Source of the DNA: Bacteroides sp.
GTDB lineage: Bacteria > Bacteroidota > Bacteroidia > Bacteroidales > Muribaculaceae
Direction of reading: 5' to 3'
NCBI GenBank assembly: GCA_014802045.1
Contig: JAAVDA010000028.1
Location: forward strand, 1-64,000
Length of the DNA stretch: 64,000 nt
Shown here: one piece after another, positions 1 to 8,833 of the stretch
How positions within the stretch are numbered: position 1 is the first letter of the stretch
Layout: each line of letters begins with the position of its first letter
Notes under the pieces: generated by a model
What the model saw: only the letters and a program-made list of their open reading frames with translations
Database searches by the model: none
Told to the model about the DNA's origin: nothing
Program-made: the position numbers and the translations under genes

Positions 1-174
1 ATTGCCGCTACATTTTACGAACACTCAGACGAGATAATAAACTTCTTTGACAACCGCTCCACCAATGCCGCGGCCGAATCCATGAACTCAAAGATTAAAG
101 CTTTCAGAGCCAAACTGCAGGGCGTAAACGACACTAAATTTTTCATTTTTAGACTTTGCAATCTTTACGCTTAA
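1..174 (+). pseudogene. ISL3/ISAon1-type transposase, C-terminal end (cut by window edge)
   Basis: The first 57 codons run open from the window edge to TAA at 172-174. The peptide contains FFDNRSTNAAAESMNSKIK followed by a Phe/Leu-rich end. I recognise this as the C-terminal part of the DDE domain of ISL3-like transposases (ISAon1 group) that are common in Bacteroidetes; the Glu in AAESMN is the likely last catalytic acid. The start lies outside the window, so I cannot say whether the gene is intact. It is typed as a fragment only because it is incomplete here. The family is recalled from the motif, not from a search. Confidence 0.75.
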
Positions 175-201
175 ACACAGGTATTTTACTATGCGCCGTG
201 G

Positions 202-250
202 ATTCCTCTCTCTTCATCTATGTATATATCCGTTAGATGGACAGAGGAAT
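202..250. repeat. Interrupted inverted repeat downstream of transposase
   Basis: ATTCCTCT (202-209) is complementary to AGAGGAAT (243-250), and inside it CATCTA (215-220) is complementary to TAGATG (234-239). This could fold into a hairpin about 49 nt long. It starts 27 bases after the transposase stop codon. It may be a structure at the end of the insertion element or a terminator for the transposase transcript; the sequence alone does not decide. Confidence 0.5.
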
Positions 251-260
251 ATTAACACAA

Positions 261-284
261 AAGGGCAGTCTCACGACTGCCCTT
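261..284. terminator. Perfect 10-bp hairpin, probable terminator
   Basis: AAGGGCAGTC (261-270), loop TCAC, then GACTGCCCTT (275-284) is a perfect stem. Read on the minus strand the stem is followed by TTGTGTT, and on the plus strand by AAGCTTC, so neither side has a long T run. It most likely ends transcription from the transposase region or from the opposite strand. Confidence 0.5.
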
Positions 285-694
285 AAGCTTCAAATACACA
301 ATTATCTATAAAACAACTATTTAATACTTAAACTCTCTCTTATCTCCAATAACACACAGAAAACTGTGTGCGTCAGTCAGACAAACTCTATCAGGGGAAA
401 CTCTATCAATCCGGCCATCGGTGATTCCAAAGACTTTTCTTCAGAAAGGGGGCTGTTTCCCGCTTGCCAGCCACAAGCCTCCCAAAACCGATGTGCAATC
501 CAGACTGAAATAACGGGGTTGTCATAGCTTTGTCTGAAAAACATTGCAAAATTATTATGTTTCGAGGTTTTCTGCAAGTCAGAAGCCTATTTTTATAGAT
601 ATTTTAACTTAATTTGCGCTATATGGCTGATTCGCCGAATTTTAGCTCTAACCGCTTAATTCTCAGCAACAATAGCCGCTTCGGCAATAAATGT

Positions 695-724
695 TTTGTT
701 GAAGAAATAAAATGCGTAATTTTG
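695..724 (+). promoter_or_regulatory. Bacteroidetes-type promoter for the FKBP gene
   Basis: TTTG (695-698), 18 bases, then TAATTTTG (717-724), matching the Bacteroidetes housekeeping consensus TTTG / TAnnTTTG. Transcription should begin near 730, leaving a leader of roughly 85 nt before the ATG at 818. Confidence 0.6.
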
Positions 725-817
725 CAGCGCTAAGTAGGTGTCACAAATTAATTAAGTCACTACCTGACATCTGACACATACTTAAAACAGATAAACAACG
801 ACTAATCACACCACTAT

Positions 818-1216
818 ATGGCTAAGGCTGAATACGTAATAAAAAATCGCGAATGGCTCGCCGAAAAATCGAAAGAGCCGGGAGTGATAACCATCGACAA
901 GGGAGTGTGCTACAAACCCATCAAATCGGGGCCTAAAAACGGGCCGCATCCCAATCGCGGGAGTGTGGTGACAGTACACTACACCGGTAAAACCATCAAT
1001 GGAAAGACGTTTGACAGCAGCCGCGGCGGCACCGCTCCGGCTTTCAGACTCCGCGAACTGATAGCCGGCTGGATCATAGCTCTGCAGCAGATGACCCCGG
1101 GCGACAGGTGGGAGGTGTATATCCCGGCCGAACAGGGCTACGGGCGGTTTGCACAGCCCGGCATTCCGGCCGGCTCTACCCTGATATTCGATATCGAACT
1201 CACAGGAATAGCATGA
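818..1216 (+). CDS. FKBP-type peptidyl-prolyl cis-trans isomerase
   Basis: A 132-residue protein consisting of an N-terminal extension of about 45 residues and a single FKBP domain. The domain is shown by VHYTGKTINGKTFDSS, the GWIIALQQM helix, and the end YGRFAQPGIPAGSTLIFDIEL. FKBP proteins catalyse cis-trans isomerisation of peptidyl-proline bonds and help protein folding. There is no signal peptide or lipobox, so it should act in the cytoplasm. The stop codon overlaps the next start (ATGA, 1213-1216), so it is translationally coupled to the EamA transporter. ATG 818 follows a good promoter and is the only plausible start. The specific substrate is unknown. Confidence 0.9.
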   Translation: MAKAEYVIKNREWLAEKSKEPGVITIDKGVCYKPIKSGPKNGPHPNRGSVVTVHYTGKTINGKTFDSSRGGTAPAFRLRELIAGWIIALQQMTPGDRWEVYIPAEQGYGRFAQPGIPAGSTLIFDIELTGIA

Positions 1217-2136
1217 ACCGCAGCTTGCTCAGAGGTCATGCCGCAATGCTTGGGGCAAATCTGTTCTGGGGACTGATGTCGCCTGTGGCCAAAAGCGTGA
1301 TGGCAGCCGGAATAATATCTCCGCTGCTTCTCACTGATTTCCGTATTGTCGGGGCGGCAATACTGTTCTGGTTGGCATCGCTCACCGCCCCACGCCAGCA
1401 TGTGCCTCCGAGAGACCTCGCGCTGCTTGCCGGGGCTGCCATGCTCGGCATAGTATTCAATCAGGGGTGTTTCATATTCGGAGTGGGATTTACCTCACCC
1501 GGGGAGGCTTCGATCATCACTACCACCATGCCGCTATGGGTCATGATCCTGGCCGCCCTGCTGCTCAAAGAGCCAATCACATGGAAGAAGGCCGGAGGAA
1601 TATTGCTCGGCGGAGGGGGAGCGCTGATTCTCGTGGCAGGAAGCGTGAAATCGACCGGAGCCACAAACCCGATGCTCGGAGACATTCTGGTGCTCACCGC
1701 GCAGCTGAGCTATGCGCTCTATCTCACACTCTACAGAAATTTCATCAAGCGCTATTCGCTGCTCACTCTGATGAAATGGATGTTTACTTTCGCCGCTATA
1801 ACAGTGCTGCCGTTCTCGATGCCTAAAATCCTCACTACGGCATGGAGCCACGTGAGCGGACTGCAAAGTGCCGGAATAGCCTATATAGTTGTGGGAGCTA
1901 CATTCGGCTCCTATCTGCTCGTGATGATCGGTCAGAAGACACTGCGCCCTACTCTGGTGGGGATGTATAACTACGTGCAGCCGATTGTGGCCACCGGGGT
2001 GGGAATCTGTCTGGGGCTCGACACTTTCACTCCGGTGAAGGGGGTTGCCGTGGTGTTGATATTCACCGGAGTGTGGTTGGTGAACATCAGCCGCGCGGCC
2101 TCGCCGCAGAAACCGGTGGAGAATAAGCCCGAATAG
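1213..2136 (+). CDS. EamA/DMT-family membrane transporter
   Basis: The reading frame is open from 1108, but the first part overlaps the FKBP gene in another frame. The natural start is ATG 1213, which shares four bases with the FKBP stop and gives 307 residues. The protein has about ten hydrophobic helices arranged as two EamA repeats: the first begins at GANLFWGLMSPVAKSVM, the second near LGDILVLTAQLSYALY. Members export amino acids, metabolites or drugs; the substrate cannot be read from sequence. Length is normal for the family (about 300). The C-terminus is a short charged tail. It converges on the mannan operon with only 34 bases between them. Confidence 0.88.
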   Translation: MNRSLLRGHAAMLGANLFWGLMSPVAKSVMAAGIISPLLLTDFRIVGAAILFWLASLTAPRQHVPPRDLALLAGAAMLGIVFNQGCFIFGVGFTSPGEASIITTTMPLWVMILAALLLKEPITWKKAGGILLGGGGALILVAGSVKSTGATNPMLGDILVLTAQLSYALYLTLYRNFIKRYSLLTLMKWMFTFAAITVLPFSMPKILTTAWSHVSGLQSAGIAYIVVGATFGSYLLVMIGQKTLRPTLVGMYNYVQPIVATGVGICLGLDTFTPVKGVAVVLIFTGVWLVNISRAASPQKPVENKPE

Positions 2137-2170
2137 ATTTATTCCGGAATAACTGTCAGCGAATGGAGTT

Positions 2171-3358
2171 TTAGAGGATAGACAGAGCTTCGAGACACAT
2201 GCGTGAATTGTGGTAGGGGCATTTCCAGAAGCCGGCCTTGTCATCACGACGGTTGACGGTGCCGTCCGGCAGGCGGCTCCAATACCACTCCCCTGCCTCT
2301 CGGTCTATCAGATTGGCCGAGATATAGTTCCATGTGAGTGCCGCGAGGTCGAGAGCTTCGGGGCGGCCATGGTATTTTGCAAGCCACAGCAGGCCCACAA
2401 GGGTTTCGGCCTGCACCCACCAGTGCTTCTCATTGTCGTAGGAGCCGGAAGCGTGGCGCTCATAGACCATCGAGCCGTCGAAGCAATATCCCTGAAGCGC
2501 AGCGTCGGCAATGCGGCGCGTGGCTTTGAGCACACGCTCATACATCTCAGCATCGCCCAACACTTCGGCGGCCTCAAGGAGGAGCCATGATGCCTCGATG
2601 TCGTGGCCATAAGAGATGGTCTTGTCGGTCATGTGCCAGTCGCGGTCGAAAAACAAGCCGAGATGTCCGGTGGAGGAATCCATTATCCGGGTAAGGAACA
2701 CATCGAGCAAACGCTTCTGAGCCTCAACCAGAGTCGGAAAAGGCCACACACGGAGCAGCGCCGTGTAGGCCTCCAGAATGTGGAGATGGGTGTTCATGGT
2801 CTTGCATGAATTGGCATCCTTGTCGCTCAGGCGCATATCGTCGATAGGATTCCACTCTCGGGTTGCCGCCTCAAGGTAGCCCCCCTTTTCGGGGTCATAG
2901 CTATGACGCTCTATGTCATCGAAGAGCACGATAGCCTCTTCGAGCGCCTCCTCTCTGCCTGTGGCACGGTAATATTCCGCGAGGCCGTAGATGGTGAAGG
3001 CTATGGCGTAGAACTGCTTCTTTGTGTCGGCGGGAGTGCCGTCGGGATTAAGCGACCAGTAGACACCGCCGAATTCACGGTCTATGAAATGCCTGACTAT
3101 ATAATCATAGGCGCGGTCTGCAGCTTCGCGATAGCGCTGATTGCCGGTGTGACGGAGTGCAGCCGAGAATGTCCAGAGCAAGCGGGCATTGAGAATAGCT
3201 CCTTTCGGAGCTTTGGCATCGAGAGTGTCGAAACCGTCGCGGCGGCCATAAAATCCGCCGGCCGGATCAATCATGCGGTCGAGCCAATAGGGGAGAATAT
3301 TGTGGGTGAGGCATTCGCCGAGTTGTGAGGCGAGGGCGGTTTTCTGCTCCTGTGTCAT
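2171..3358 (-). CDS. AGE-family epimerase, probable mannobiose/cellobiose 2-epimerase
   Basis: A 395-residue cytoplasmic protein of the N-acylglucosamine 2-epimerase (alpha/alpha barrel) family. Conserved His-containing motifs are HLHILEAY (about 191-198), YGHDIEASW (His252), KHWWVQAE (His312) and CPYHNSRM near the C-terminus. These match cellobiose 2-epimerases, where they handle ring opening and proton transfer. Gene order (mannanase, GH130, symporter, epimerase) is that of the B. fragilis locus in which this enzyme converts beta-1,4-mannobiose to mannosylglucose, the substrate of the GH130 enzyme. The start shares one base with the symporter stop (TGATG), indicating coupling. It is the last gene of the operon. 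The exact disaccharide is inferred from context. Confidence 0.88.
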   Translation of the reverse strand: MTQEQKTALASQLGECLTHNILPYWLDRMIDPAGGFYGRRDGFDTLDAKAPKGAILNARLLWTFSAALRHTGNQRYREAADRAYDYIVRHFIDREFGGVYWSLNPDGTPADTKKQFYAIAFTIYGLAEYYRATGREEALEEAIVLFDDIERHSYDPEKGGYLEAATREWNPIDDMRLSDKDANSCKTMNTHLHILEAYTALLRVWPFPTLVEAQKRLLDVFLTRIMDSSTGHLGLFFDRDWHMTDKTISYGHDIEASWLLLEAAEVLGDAEMYERVLKATRRIADAALQGYCFDGSMVYERHASGSYDNEKHWWVQAETLVGLLWLAKYHGRPEALDLAALTWNYISANLIDREAGEWYWSRLPDGTVNRRDDKAGFWKCPYHNSRMCLEALSIL

Positions 3359-4806
3359 CAGATATTGTTTGCGGGGTCTGTCATTTCATAATATTCCGGA
3401 GGGGTGGTCTGCGCTATGCGGCGCGTCTTAAGCTCAGCCACGATAGAGTTGACTCTCTTTGTGGTGAGGGGATAGAACCACACCACAATAATGGCGAGAA
3501 GAGCCACACCGGCCGGAATGAAAGTCATAAGCATCCAGAGACAGCTTATTGCTTCTGAGGTCTGGGTGAGAGCGGTCGAGGCTTGGTCGGCCGTGCGGGT
3601 CAGATATCCGCAGGCATCGAGCAACCAGAGCACAGCAGCGCCACCGAAGGCACCGCCGAATTTCTGGGCCATAGAGGAGGATGAAAATATCAGACCGGTC
3701 GAGGCGGTGTTGTAGCGGAGCTCGGAATAATCACTCACATCGGCATACATTGACCATATGAGCGGCGACATTATGCCGGTGAGCACGGAGATGAACACCT
3801 GAAGCAGGAGCATCCACCAATAGCCCGCAGGGGTGACAGGCACAAAGAAGAAAGCCACGCTCAGCACAATCAGCAGAAAATTGACAAAGATAAACGTGGT
3901 TTTCTTGCCGAGACGGCCGGCAATGGGAACGGTGAGAGCCACGCCCACCATATTGGCAACCTCGCCTATGCTCAGAAACAGGCCGCTATAGAAAAGGAGC
4001 GCGATGCTGAAGAGCATGATATGGGCATCGAAACCGATAACGTCGGCAAAGAAATAGGCCACGGTGGCTCCACGCACAGTGCTGAACAGATTGAAGCAAA
4101 GCGCCGCTCCGATAAGCAGCCACCACGGACGGTTGGAGAGCAGAGCGCGGAAGTCGGAACCGATGCTCACCTTAGACACCGAACGGATCCGCTCTCTGGT
4201 GAGCTTAAAGCAGCAGAGGAAGAGAATGAAGCATGCCGCTGCAATCACTATCATGGCACACTGCCAGCTGTTTTGGATGGACAATCCCCAACGGTTCTCG
4301 AAGAGAGAACACAACGGCTCCCATGCCGCAAGAGCTATAAACGAGCCCCCGTAGGCAAAAAACATGCGGAACGAGGAGAACACGGTCTTTTCGTGGGAAT
4401 TATCGCTCATCACCCCGAGCATGGCTCCATAGGGCACATTGATACCTGTATATACGGTCATCATCAGTATATAAGTGACATATGCCCAGAGGAGTTTGCC
4501 GGCGTAGGCCCAATCGGGGGTGGTGAACAGAAGGATTCCACAGATTGAGAATGGCGCAGCGACCCAGAGAAGATAAGGCCGGTATTTACCCCAGCGTGTG
4601 TTGGTGCGGTCTGCCACAATGCCCATCATCGGGTCGGAGACCGCATCCCAGATGCGGGTCACGAGCACAAGAATGCCGGCATCAGTGAGCGAGAGTCCGA
4701 ACACGTTGGAGTAGAAGAACGGAAGATAATAGCTGAACACCTTCCAGAACATCGACGAAGCCATATCGCCGAAGCCGTAGCCTATTTTCTCTGATAGTCT
4801 TGCCAT
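3358..4806 (-). CDS. GPH-family sugar:cation symporter (MFS)
   Basis: A 482-residue inner-membrane protein with about twelve hydrophobic segments. The N-terminus, KIGYGFGDMASSMFWKVFSYY, followed by DAVSDPMMGIVADRTNTRWGKYRPYLLW, is the hallmark of the glycoside-pentoside-hexuronide symporter group (MelB-like). It should import the disaccharide or short manno-oligosaccharide released by the upstream mannanases using Na+ or H+. It lies eight bases after the GH130 gene and overlaps the epimerase start. In B. fragilis the same position is held by a sugar/cation symporter gene. Substrate assignment is by context only. Confidence 0.88.
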   Translation of the reverse strand: MARLSEKIGYGFGDMASSMFWKVFSYYLPFFYSNVFGLSLTDAGILVLVTRIWDAVSDPMMGIVADRTNTRWGKYRPYLLWVAAPFSICGILLFTTPDWAYAGKLLWAYVTYILMMTVYTGINVPYGAMLGVMSDNSHEKTVFSSFRMFFAYGGSFIALAAWEPLCSLFENRWGLSIQNSWQCAMIVIAAACFILFLCCFKLTRERIRSVSKVSIGSDFRALLSNRPWWLLIGAALCFNLFSTVRGATVAYFFADVIGFDAHIMLFSIALLFYSGLFLSIGEVANMVGVALTVPIAGRLGKKTTFIFVNFLLIVLSVAFFFVPVTPAGYWWMLLLQVFISVLTGIMSPLIWSMYADVSDYSELRYNTASTGLIFSSSSMAQKFGGAFGGAAVLWLLDACGYLTRTADQASTALTQTSEAISCLWMLMTFIPAGVALLAIIVVWFYPLTTKRVNSIVAELKTRRIAQTTPPEYYEMTDPANNI

Positions 4807-4814
4807 GGTTTTGT

Positions 4815-6002
4815 TTATCGGTGGGAAGTGGTGTGGAAATAAGCCTCGTTTGAATCAATGAGGCGGTTGATGGCCTTGACGCTCTCTCCGGTAAAGAGAC
4901 CGTCGGCCGGAGTGTTGAAGCAGTAGTCTACCAGCCTGTCGACGGTAGAGGTGGCCACATGCATGCGGGTGTCGGAAGAGGCGTAGTAGATGTAGACTGT
5001 TCCGTCTTCGTCGGCAATCCAGCCATTGGAGAAGAGCACATTCATCACATCGCCCACATATTCCTCGCCCACGGGAGCCATGAAGTAGCCGCCGGGGGTG
5101 GCGATAGCACGCCAAGGTTCGTCGAGAGCGGTCATATAGAGATAGAGCACATAGCGGAGTCCGGAGGCACATCCGCGCACACCGTGGGCAAGATGGAGCC
5201 AACCGCGGGGAGTCTTGATGGGATGAGGCCCCTCGCCGTTTTTCACCTCTTTGATTGTATGATAGAAGCGGGCATCGATGATGCGTTCATCGGTGACTAC
5301 AGCATTGGTCATATCGTCTACGAGCGCCCAGCCTATACCGCCGCCGCTACCGGTGTCGATGAAGCCGTCCTGCGGACGGGTGTAGAGAGCATATTTACCA
5401 TTATAGAACTCCGGATGGAGCACAACATTGCGCTGCTGGCTGCGGCTCTTGAGGTCGGGAAGTCGCTCCCAGTTGACAAGGTCGCGGGTGCGGGCTATGC
5501 CGCAGGCCGCAGTGGCGGCGGAGAGGTCGCCAGGGCAAGAATCATCATGGCGCTCCACACAGAAGAGACCATAGATCCAGCCGTCTTCGTGGCGGGTGAG
5601 GCGCATATCGTAGACGTTTGTGCCGGGCACATCGGTCTCAGGCATTGTGATAGGGCGGCCTACGAAACGGAAATTGTCTATTCCGTTGGGGCTTTCGGCG
5701 AGCGCGAAGTAAGATTTGCGGTCCATGCCCTCCACACGCACCATGAGCATATATTTACCGTTCCATTTTATAGCGCCTGAATTGAGGGTGGCATTTACAC
5801 CTATACGCTCCATAAAAAACGGATTGGTAGAGGGGTTGAAGTCGTAGCGCCATGTCGGAGGAACACTTTCGGCGGTTATCACCGGGTTGGCATAGCGGCG
5901 ATAGATACCGTTGCCTTCAATTGGGTGATTGAGACGGGTCACATGAGCTTCGTAGCGGCCTTCAATAAAGCGCACACGCTGTTCGAAATCAGGGGTAGTC
6001 AT
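4815..6002 (-). CDS. GH130 4-O-beta-D-mannosyl-D-glucose phosphorylase
   Basis: A 395-residue cytoplasmic five-bladed propeller enzyme. GH130 motifs are clear: [18 protein letters not shown] (about 60-77), YMLMVRVEG, and [18 protein letters not shown], in which Asp132 aligns with the catalytic Asp of the B. fragilis enzyme, and a His-rich end. The family phosphorolyses beta-mannosyl-glucose to mannose 1-phosphate and glucose. Together with the epimerase encoded two genes downstream it completes mannobiose catabolism. Length and N-terminus fit the GH130_1 group, which acts on the disaccharide. It is separated from the GH26 gene by 94 bases that contain GC-rich inverted repeats. No signal peptide is present, as expected. 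Confidence 0.92.
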   Translation of the reverse strand: MTTPDFEQRVRFIEGRYEAHVTRLNHPIEGNGIYRRYANPVITAESVPPTWRYDFNPSTNPFFMERIGVNATLNSGAIKWNGKYMLMVRVEGMDRKSYFALAESPNGIDNFRFVGRPITMPETDVPGTNVYDMRLTRHEDGWIYGLFCVERHDDSCPGDLSAATAACGIARTRDLVNWERLPDLKSRSQQRNVVLHPEFYNGKYALYTRPQDGFIDTGSGGGIGWALVDDMTNAVVTDERIIDARFYHTIKEVKNGEGPHPIKTPRGWLHLAHGVRGCASGLRYVLYLYMTALDEPWRAIATPGGYFMAPVGEEYVGDVMNVLFSNGWIADEDGTVYIYYASSDTRMHVATSTVDRLVDYCFNTPADGLFTGESVKAINRLIDSNEAYFHTTSHR

Positions 6003-6096
6003 CGGGGATATACTTTAGAGTATCTGTTCGGGGTGAATGATATGAGTTGTAGGCCGGGCGGCGCCATGGCTATGCCGGGCGCCTTCCGGAAATTAG
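6003..6096 (-). other. Intercistronic spacer with GC-rich inverted repeats
   Basis: This is the only sizeable gap in the mannan operon; the other joints are overlaps or 8 bases. It holds two GGCGCC palindromes about 18 bases apart (around 6058-6092) that can pair with each other, and a GCCGGGCG direct repeat. It may be an RNA-processing or stabilising structure that gives different expression of the secreted mannanases and the cytoplasmic enzymes. Confidence 0.35.
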
Positions 6097-7215
6097 TCAG
6101 CGGATTGTATTCATCTCGCGTGCAAACACAGTGCGGGGGTCGTCGTGGAATTTCTTGAACGAGGCCTCCGATTCCTGTCCGGGCCACGGAGCATAGAAAT
6201 GTCCGGGCTTATCGTGGGCATTGCGCCACACAACCACATAGGCGGCGGGATATTTGCTCACGGCCGGGAGAAGCACTTCGGTCCACCAGTCGGCCATCGG
6301 TATGCCTTCGAGACCTGTTTCAGTGAAAGCCACGAGCTTGCCTTTTTCAGAAGCGGCCTGTGTGGCGGCTCCGAGAGTGGCATCGACAGCCGCGAGATAG
6401 GAGTCTACACCCTTTTCGGCACCATAATGGTAGACGTCGGCTCCCATGATATCCACATACTCGTCGCCGGGATAGCGTTCGAGATATTCATCGATATCCT
6501 TCACGCGGTCGGGCGAGTATGCCCAGAGGATATTGTCGGCGCCCTCCTCATCCATGATGCGGCGGGTTTCGGTCCAGAGATGGCGATATTGGTCAGGCGT
6601 ACACTGCTTGCTGCCCCACCAGAACCATGCTCCGGTGTGTTCATGCCAGGGGCGGAGAATCACACCGATCTTTTTGCCGGAAGCATCCGTGAGGCCGGCA
6701 ATGAAGCGGGCGGCCAGGCGAATCTGATTGCGGAAACGCTCCGCCACTTCAGGGTTGTCGATAATCTGTGCCACGATTGTGGTGTCGGCACACTGCCAGC
6801 TATCCTGCCCGTCGACCGGATTGACGGCGTGCCAGCTGAAAGCGTTGACACCGCCACGTGCGTCCTGAGCAATCACCTCTGCACGCATACGCTCGAAGTT
6901 CACGCTATCAAGGTTTGAGGCGTCGCCTTTCTCTATTCCTCCGAGGTCCCAGTTCATCACTGCCGGATAGTCGCCGGCGGTCTCAAGCACATCAGAGCGG
7001 CCGGAGTCGCCCACCCATGTGTGGCCATACACCGGGTCATCATCATGACCAAACATCACAAGGCCTGCACGGCTCACACTGTCGAGGCGCAGGCTGAGCT
7101 GTCGGGCGGGAGAAACGGTGTCGGTCTGAGCCGAAGAATCGGATGCTACTCCCCTGCCGCCACATGAAGCTGCGGAGAGAGCCAGAAGAGTCATTGCTAT
7201 AATCGGATATTTCAT
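6097..7215 (-). CDS. GH26 beta-mannanase, lipoprotein
   Basis: A 372-residue enzyme with a lipoprotein signal (hydrophobic stretch ending SAASC, Cys18). The GH26 TIM barrel follows from about residue 40. The catalytic residues are visible: the acid/base Glu192 in RPWHEHTGAWFWWG and the nucleophile Glu299 in AFTETGLEG. GH26 mannanases cut beta-1,4-mannan, and many Bacteroides members release mannobiose, which matches the downstream epimerase/phosphorylase route. The residues after Cys18 (GGRG) lack the acidic surface-export signature, so a periplasm-facing location is possible. The start overlaps the GH5 stop by four bases (ATGA on the minus strand). Confidence 0.92.
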   Translation of the reverse strand: MKYPIIAMTLLALSAASCGGRGVASDSSAQTDTVSPARQLSLRLDSVSRAGLVMFGHDDDPVYGHTWVGDSGRSDVLETAGDYPAVMNWDLGGIEKGDASNLDSVNFERMRAEVIAQDARGGVNAFSWHAVNPVDGQDSWQCADTTIVAQIIDNPEVAERFRNQIRLAARFIAGLTDASGKKIGVILRPWHEHTGAWFWWGSKQCTPDQYRHLWTETRRIMDEEGADNILWAYSPDRVKDIDEYLERYPGDEYVDIMGADVYHYGAEKGVDSYLAAVDATLGAATQAASEKGKLVAFTETGLEGIPMADWWTEVLLPAVSKYPAAYVVVWRNAHDKPGHFYAPWPGQESEASFKKFHDDPRTVFAREMNTIR

Positions 7216-8507
7216 TTCTTTATATCTTTAAGAGAGTCGGTCATGCGGCGGATCACCTCGATAGTGGTGGAATCGGTCACAAAAACTGAATTGAGCCCTT
7301 GGTCTTCCTGAGCCGGGTCGCCGGAATAGTCATCTCCGCGCTGCCAGGTGCGGTGGGCCGGATTGGCATATCCGCCCCAGCCCCAGAAGTTGGAACCGTT
7401 GATTTTACCGGAATCGCGGATGATGGAAAACACATATTCATAATAGCGGTCGCGCCCGGTGGTGGGGCTTCCGGGAGCTATGCCCATAGTGTCGCGCGGA
7501 TAGCCGAACTCTTCGAGCACGATAGGCTTCACACCGCCCATCTTGTCGAAATGCTCGTCGATATAGGCCTGAGTGTATTTGCAGGCGGAGTCCACATCTT
7601 CAACCACACCGTCTTTTGTGTCTTTTCTAATCCAGTTCCAGTTGTAGGGCCAGATATGGATATTGGCATAGTCGATTTCAGGATAGTTGTGGATTTCGGC
7701 CCAGAGGTCAAGGTCAACCTCACATCCGTATTTGCCTTCGCTGCCGGTAGAGACCAGGTGGTTTGAGTCTATCTCTTTGATTGTCCTCGCGGTCTGGCGG
7801 AGCCAGTCGGCGAGCGCACGCTTGCCCTCGCGTGAGAACGCACGGGGCTCGTTGGCTATCTGCCACGACATGATGGCCGGCGACTCGCTGTAGGGTTTCC
7901 CGGTAACGGAGCTTGTGCGGCCCACTATGTTGCGCACATGATTCATGGCGAGCTGCTTTGCAGAGTCGGAGAGCACAAACTGGCTCACATAGTCCACATA
8001 CTCACGATAGCCATCTTTGGGCAGCGGAGCAGGGCCGTGGCCGGTCCATTCGAGATATGTGCCATATCCGCCGCTCCATTCCCACGCATTGTTGAGATAG
8101 AGCACAGCTTTCATATCGCGCTTTTCGAGCTCGGCCAGAAAATAGTCGAGACCCTCAAGAAGAGTGTCGTTATAGACCCCGGGGGCTGTCTGGAGCACCG
8201 GCTCGATATGCGACTCGATTCCTTCGGCGCCATCACCGCCCACAAGCACACGGAGATTGGTGATGCCGATCTCTTTCATCTTGTCGAGCTCACGGGCCAG
8301 ACGCTCACGGTCGCCATACTTCTCGGCGCCGAGCAAGCCACCATACCAGAAATTGGCTCCGACATAGCGATACACGGAGTCGCCGATGTAAAACTCACCG
8401 TCGCGCACAGTGACAAACTCCGGCTGCTCGACTGCGGGCGACGAACAGCCCACCGCCGCAGAGACGGCAACCACGGCCGCCGCCGCAACTGTAAGGATAT
8501 TTTTCAT
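7212..8507 (-). CDS. GH5 (subfamily 7-like) endo-beta-1,4-mannanase, lipoprotein
   Basis: A 431-residue protein with a lipoprotein signal peptide ending at Cys21 (AAVGCSS). The TIM-barrel domain begins near residue 45 (YVGANFWYGG). Catalytic residues are the acid/base Glu220 in WQIANEPR and the nucleophile, probably Glu333, in VLEEFGYPRD. The motif set and the HIWPYNW segment fit the GH5_7 mannanases. It is the first gene of the operon and starts 35 bases downstream of a TAAATTTG -7 box. Having both GH5 and GH26 mannanases in one operon suggests attack on different chain lengths or decorated mannans. The residues after the lipobox Cys (SSPAVEQ) are not acid-rich. Confidence 0.9.
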   Translation of the reverse strand: MKNILTVAAAAVVAVSAAVGCSSPAVEQPEFVTVRDGEFYIGDSVYRYVGANFWYGGLLGAEKYGDRERLARELDKMKEIGITNLRVLVGGDGAEGIESHIEPVLQTAPGVYNDTLLEGLDYFLAELEKRDMKAVLYLNNAWEWSGGYGTYLEWTGHGPAPLPKDGYREYVDYVSQFVLSDSAKQLAMNHVRNIVGRTSSVTGKPYSESPAIMSWQIANEPRAFSREGKRALADWLRQTARTIKEIDSNHLVSTGSEGKYGCEVDLDLWAEIHNYPEIDYANIHIWPYNWNWIRKDTKDGVVEDVDSACKYTQAYIDEHFDKMGGVKPIVLEEFGYPRDTMGIAPGSPTTGRDRYYEYVFSIIRDSGKINGSNFWGWGGYANPAHRTWQRGDDYSGDPAQEDQGLNSVFVTDSTTIEVIRRMTDSLKDIKK

Positions 8508-8833
8508 TATAATTCAGTAGTAAGGTAATAGTTATTGAGCGCAAATTTACAGATATTTTTTTGAATTACAGCGCCACGCGTCGATTGGAATTTCCGAATT
8601 CCGCAAAATTCACCCCGAACCATATTTTCCGGAGAGCCCCTCTCCGTCATAACCATCTAAGAGTATGAATGATGCGCAGCTCACTTCTATTTATATGCAG
8701 GTTTCTACGAAGGCTTACCCGATAAAATTAATCGATTTCAATTTTTTTGTGTAATTTTGCAGCCGAAGAGGTCTGCGCGTGCAGGCCGCTGCCATTATCC
8801 CTCACAGACTCATCACAAAAGCAAATCAATACG
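8508..8833. promoter_or_regulatory. Divergent control region between mannan operon and purB
   Basis: About 326 bases without a gene. The minus strand has TAAATTTG (plus coordinates 8542-8549), a -7 box for the mannan operon, although no clear -33 box is seen. The plus strand has TAATTTTG (8752-8759) for purB. A 7-bp hairpin, CGGAGAG/CTCTCCG (8630-8646), lies between them. No regulator gene (hybrid two-component, SusR or LacI type) adjoins the mannan operon, so its inducer-sensing protein is not in view. Confidence 0.5.

Larger units (their letters stand above)
175..817. other. Non-coding stretch between transposase and FKBP gene
   Basis: About 640 bases without a credible gene. It contains a long interrupted inverted repeat (202-250), a perfect 10-bp hairpin (261-284) and the FKBP promoter (695-724). 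A 66-codon minus-strand frame at 377-577 has no recognisable motif and no promoter, and I do not treat it as a gene. The rest is AT-rich and featureless to me. Confidence 0.6.

Noticed and set aside
377-577. 66-codon minus-strand frame near the transposase
   Set aside because: No recognisable motif, no promoter and atypical composition in a non-coding stretch; treated as chance.
1108-1212. N-terminal extension of the EamA transporter
   Set aside because: This part is the FKBP gene read in another frame; ATG 1213 gives the normal family length.
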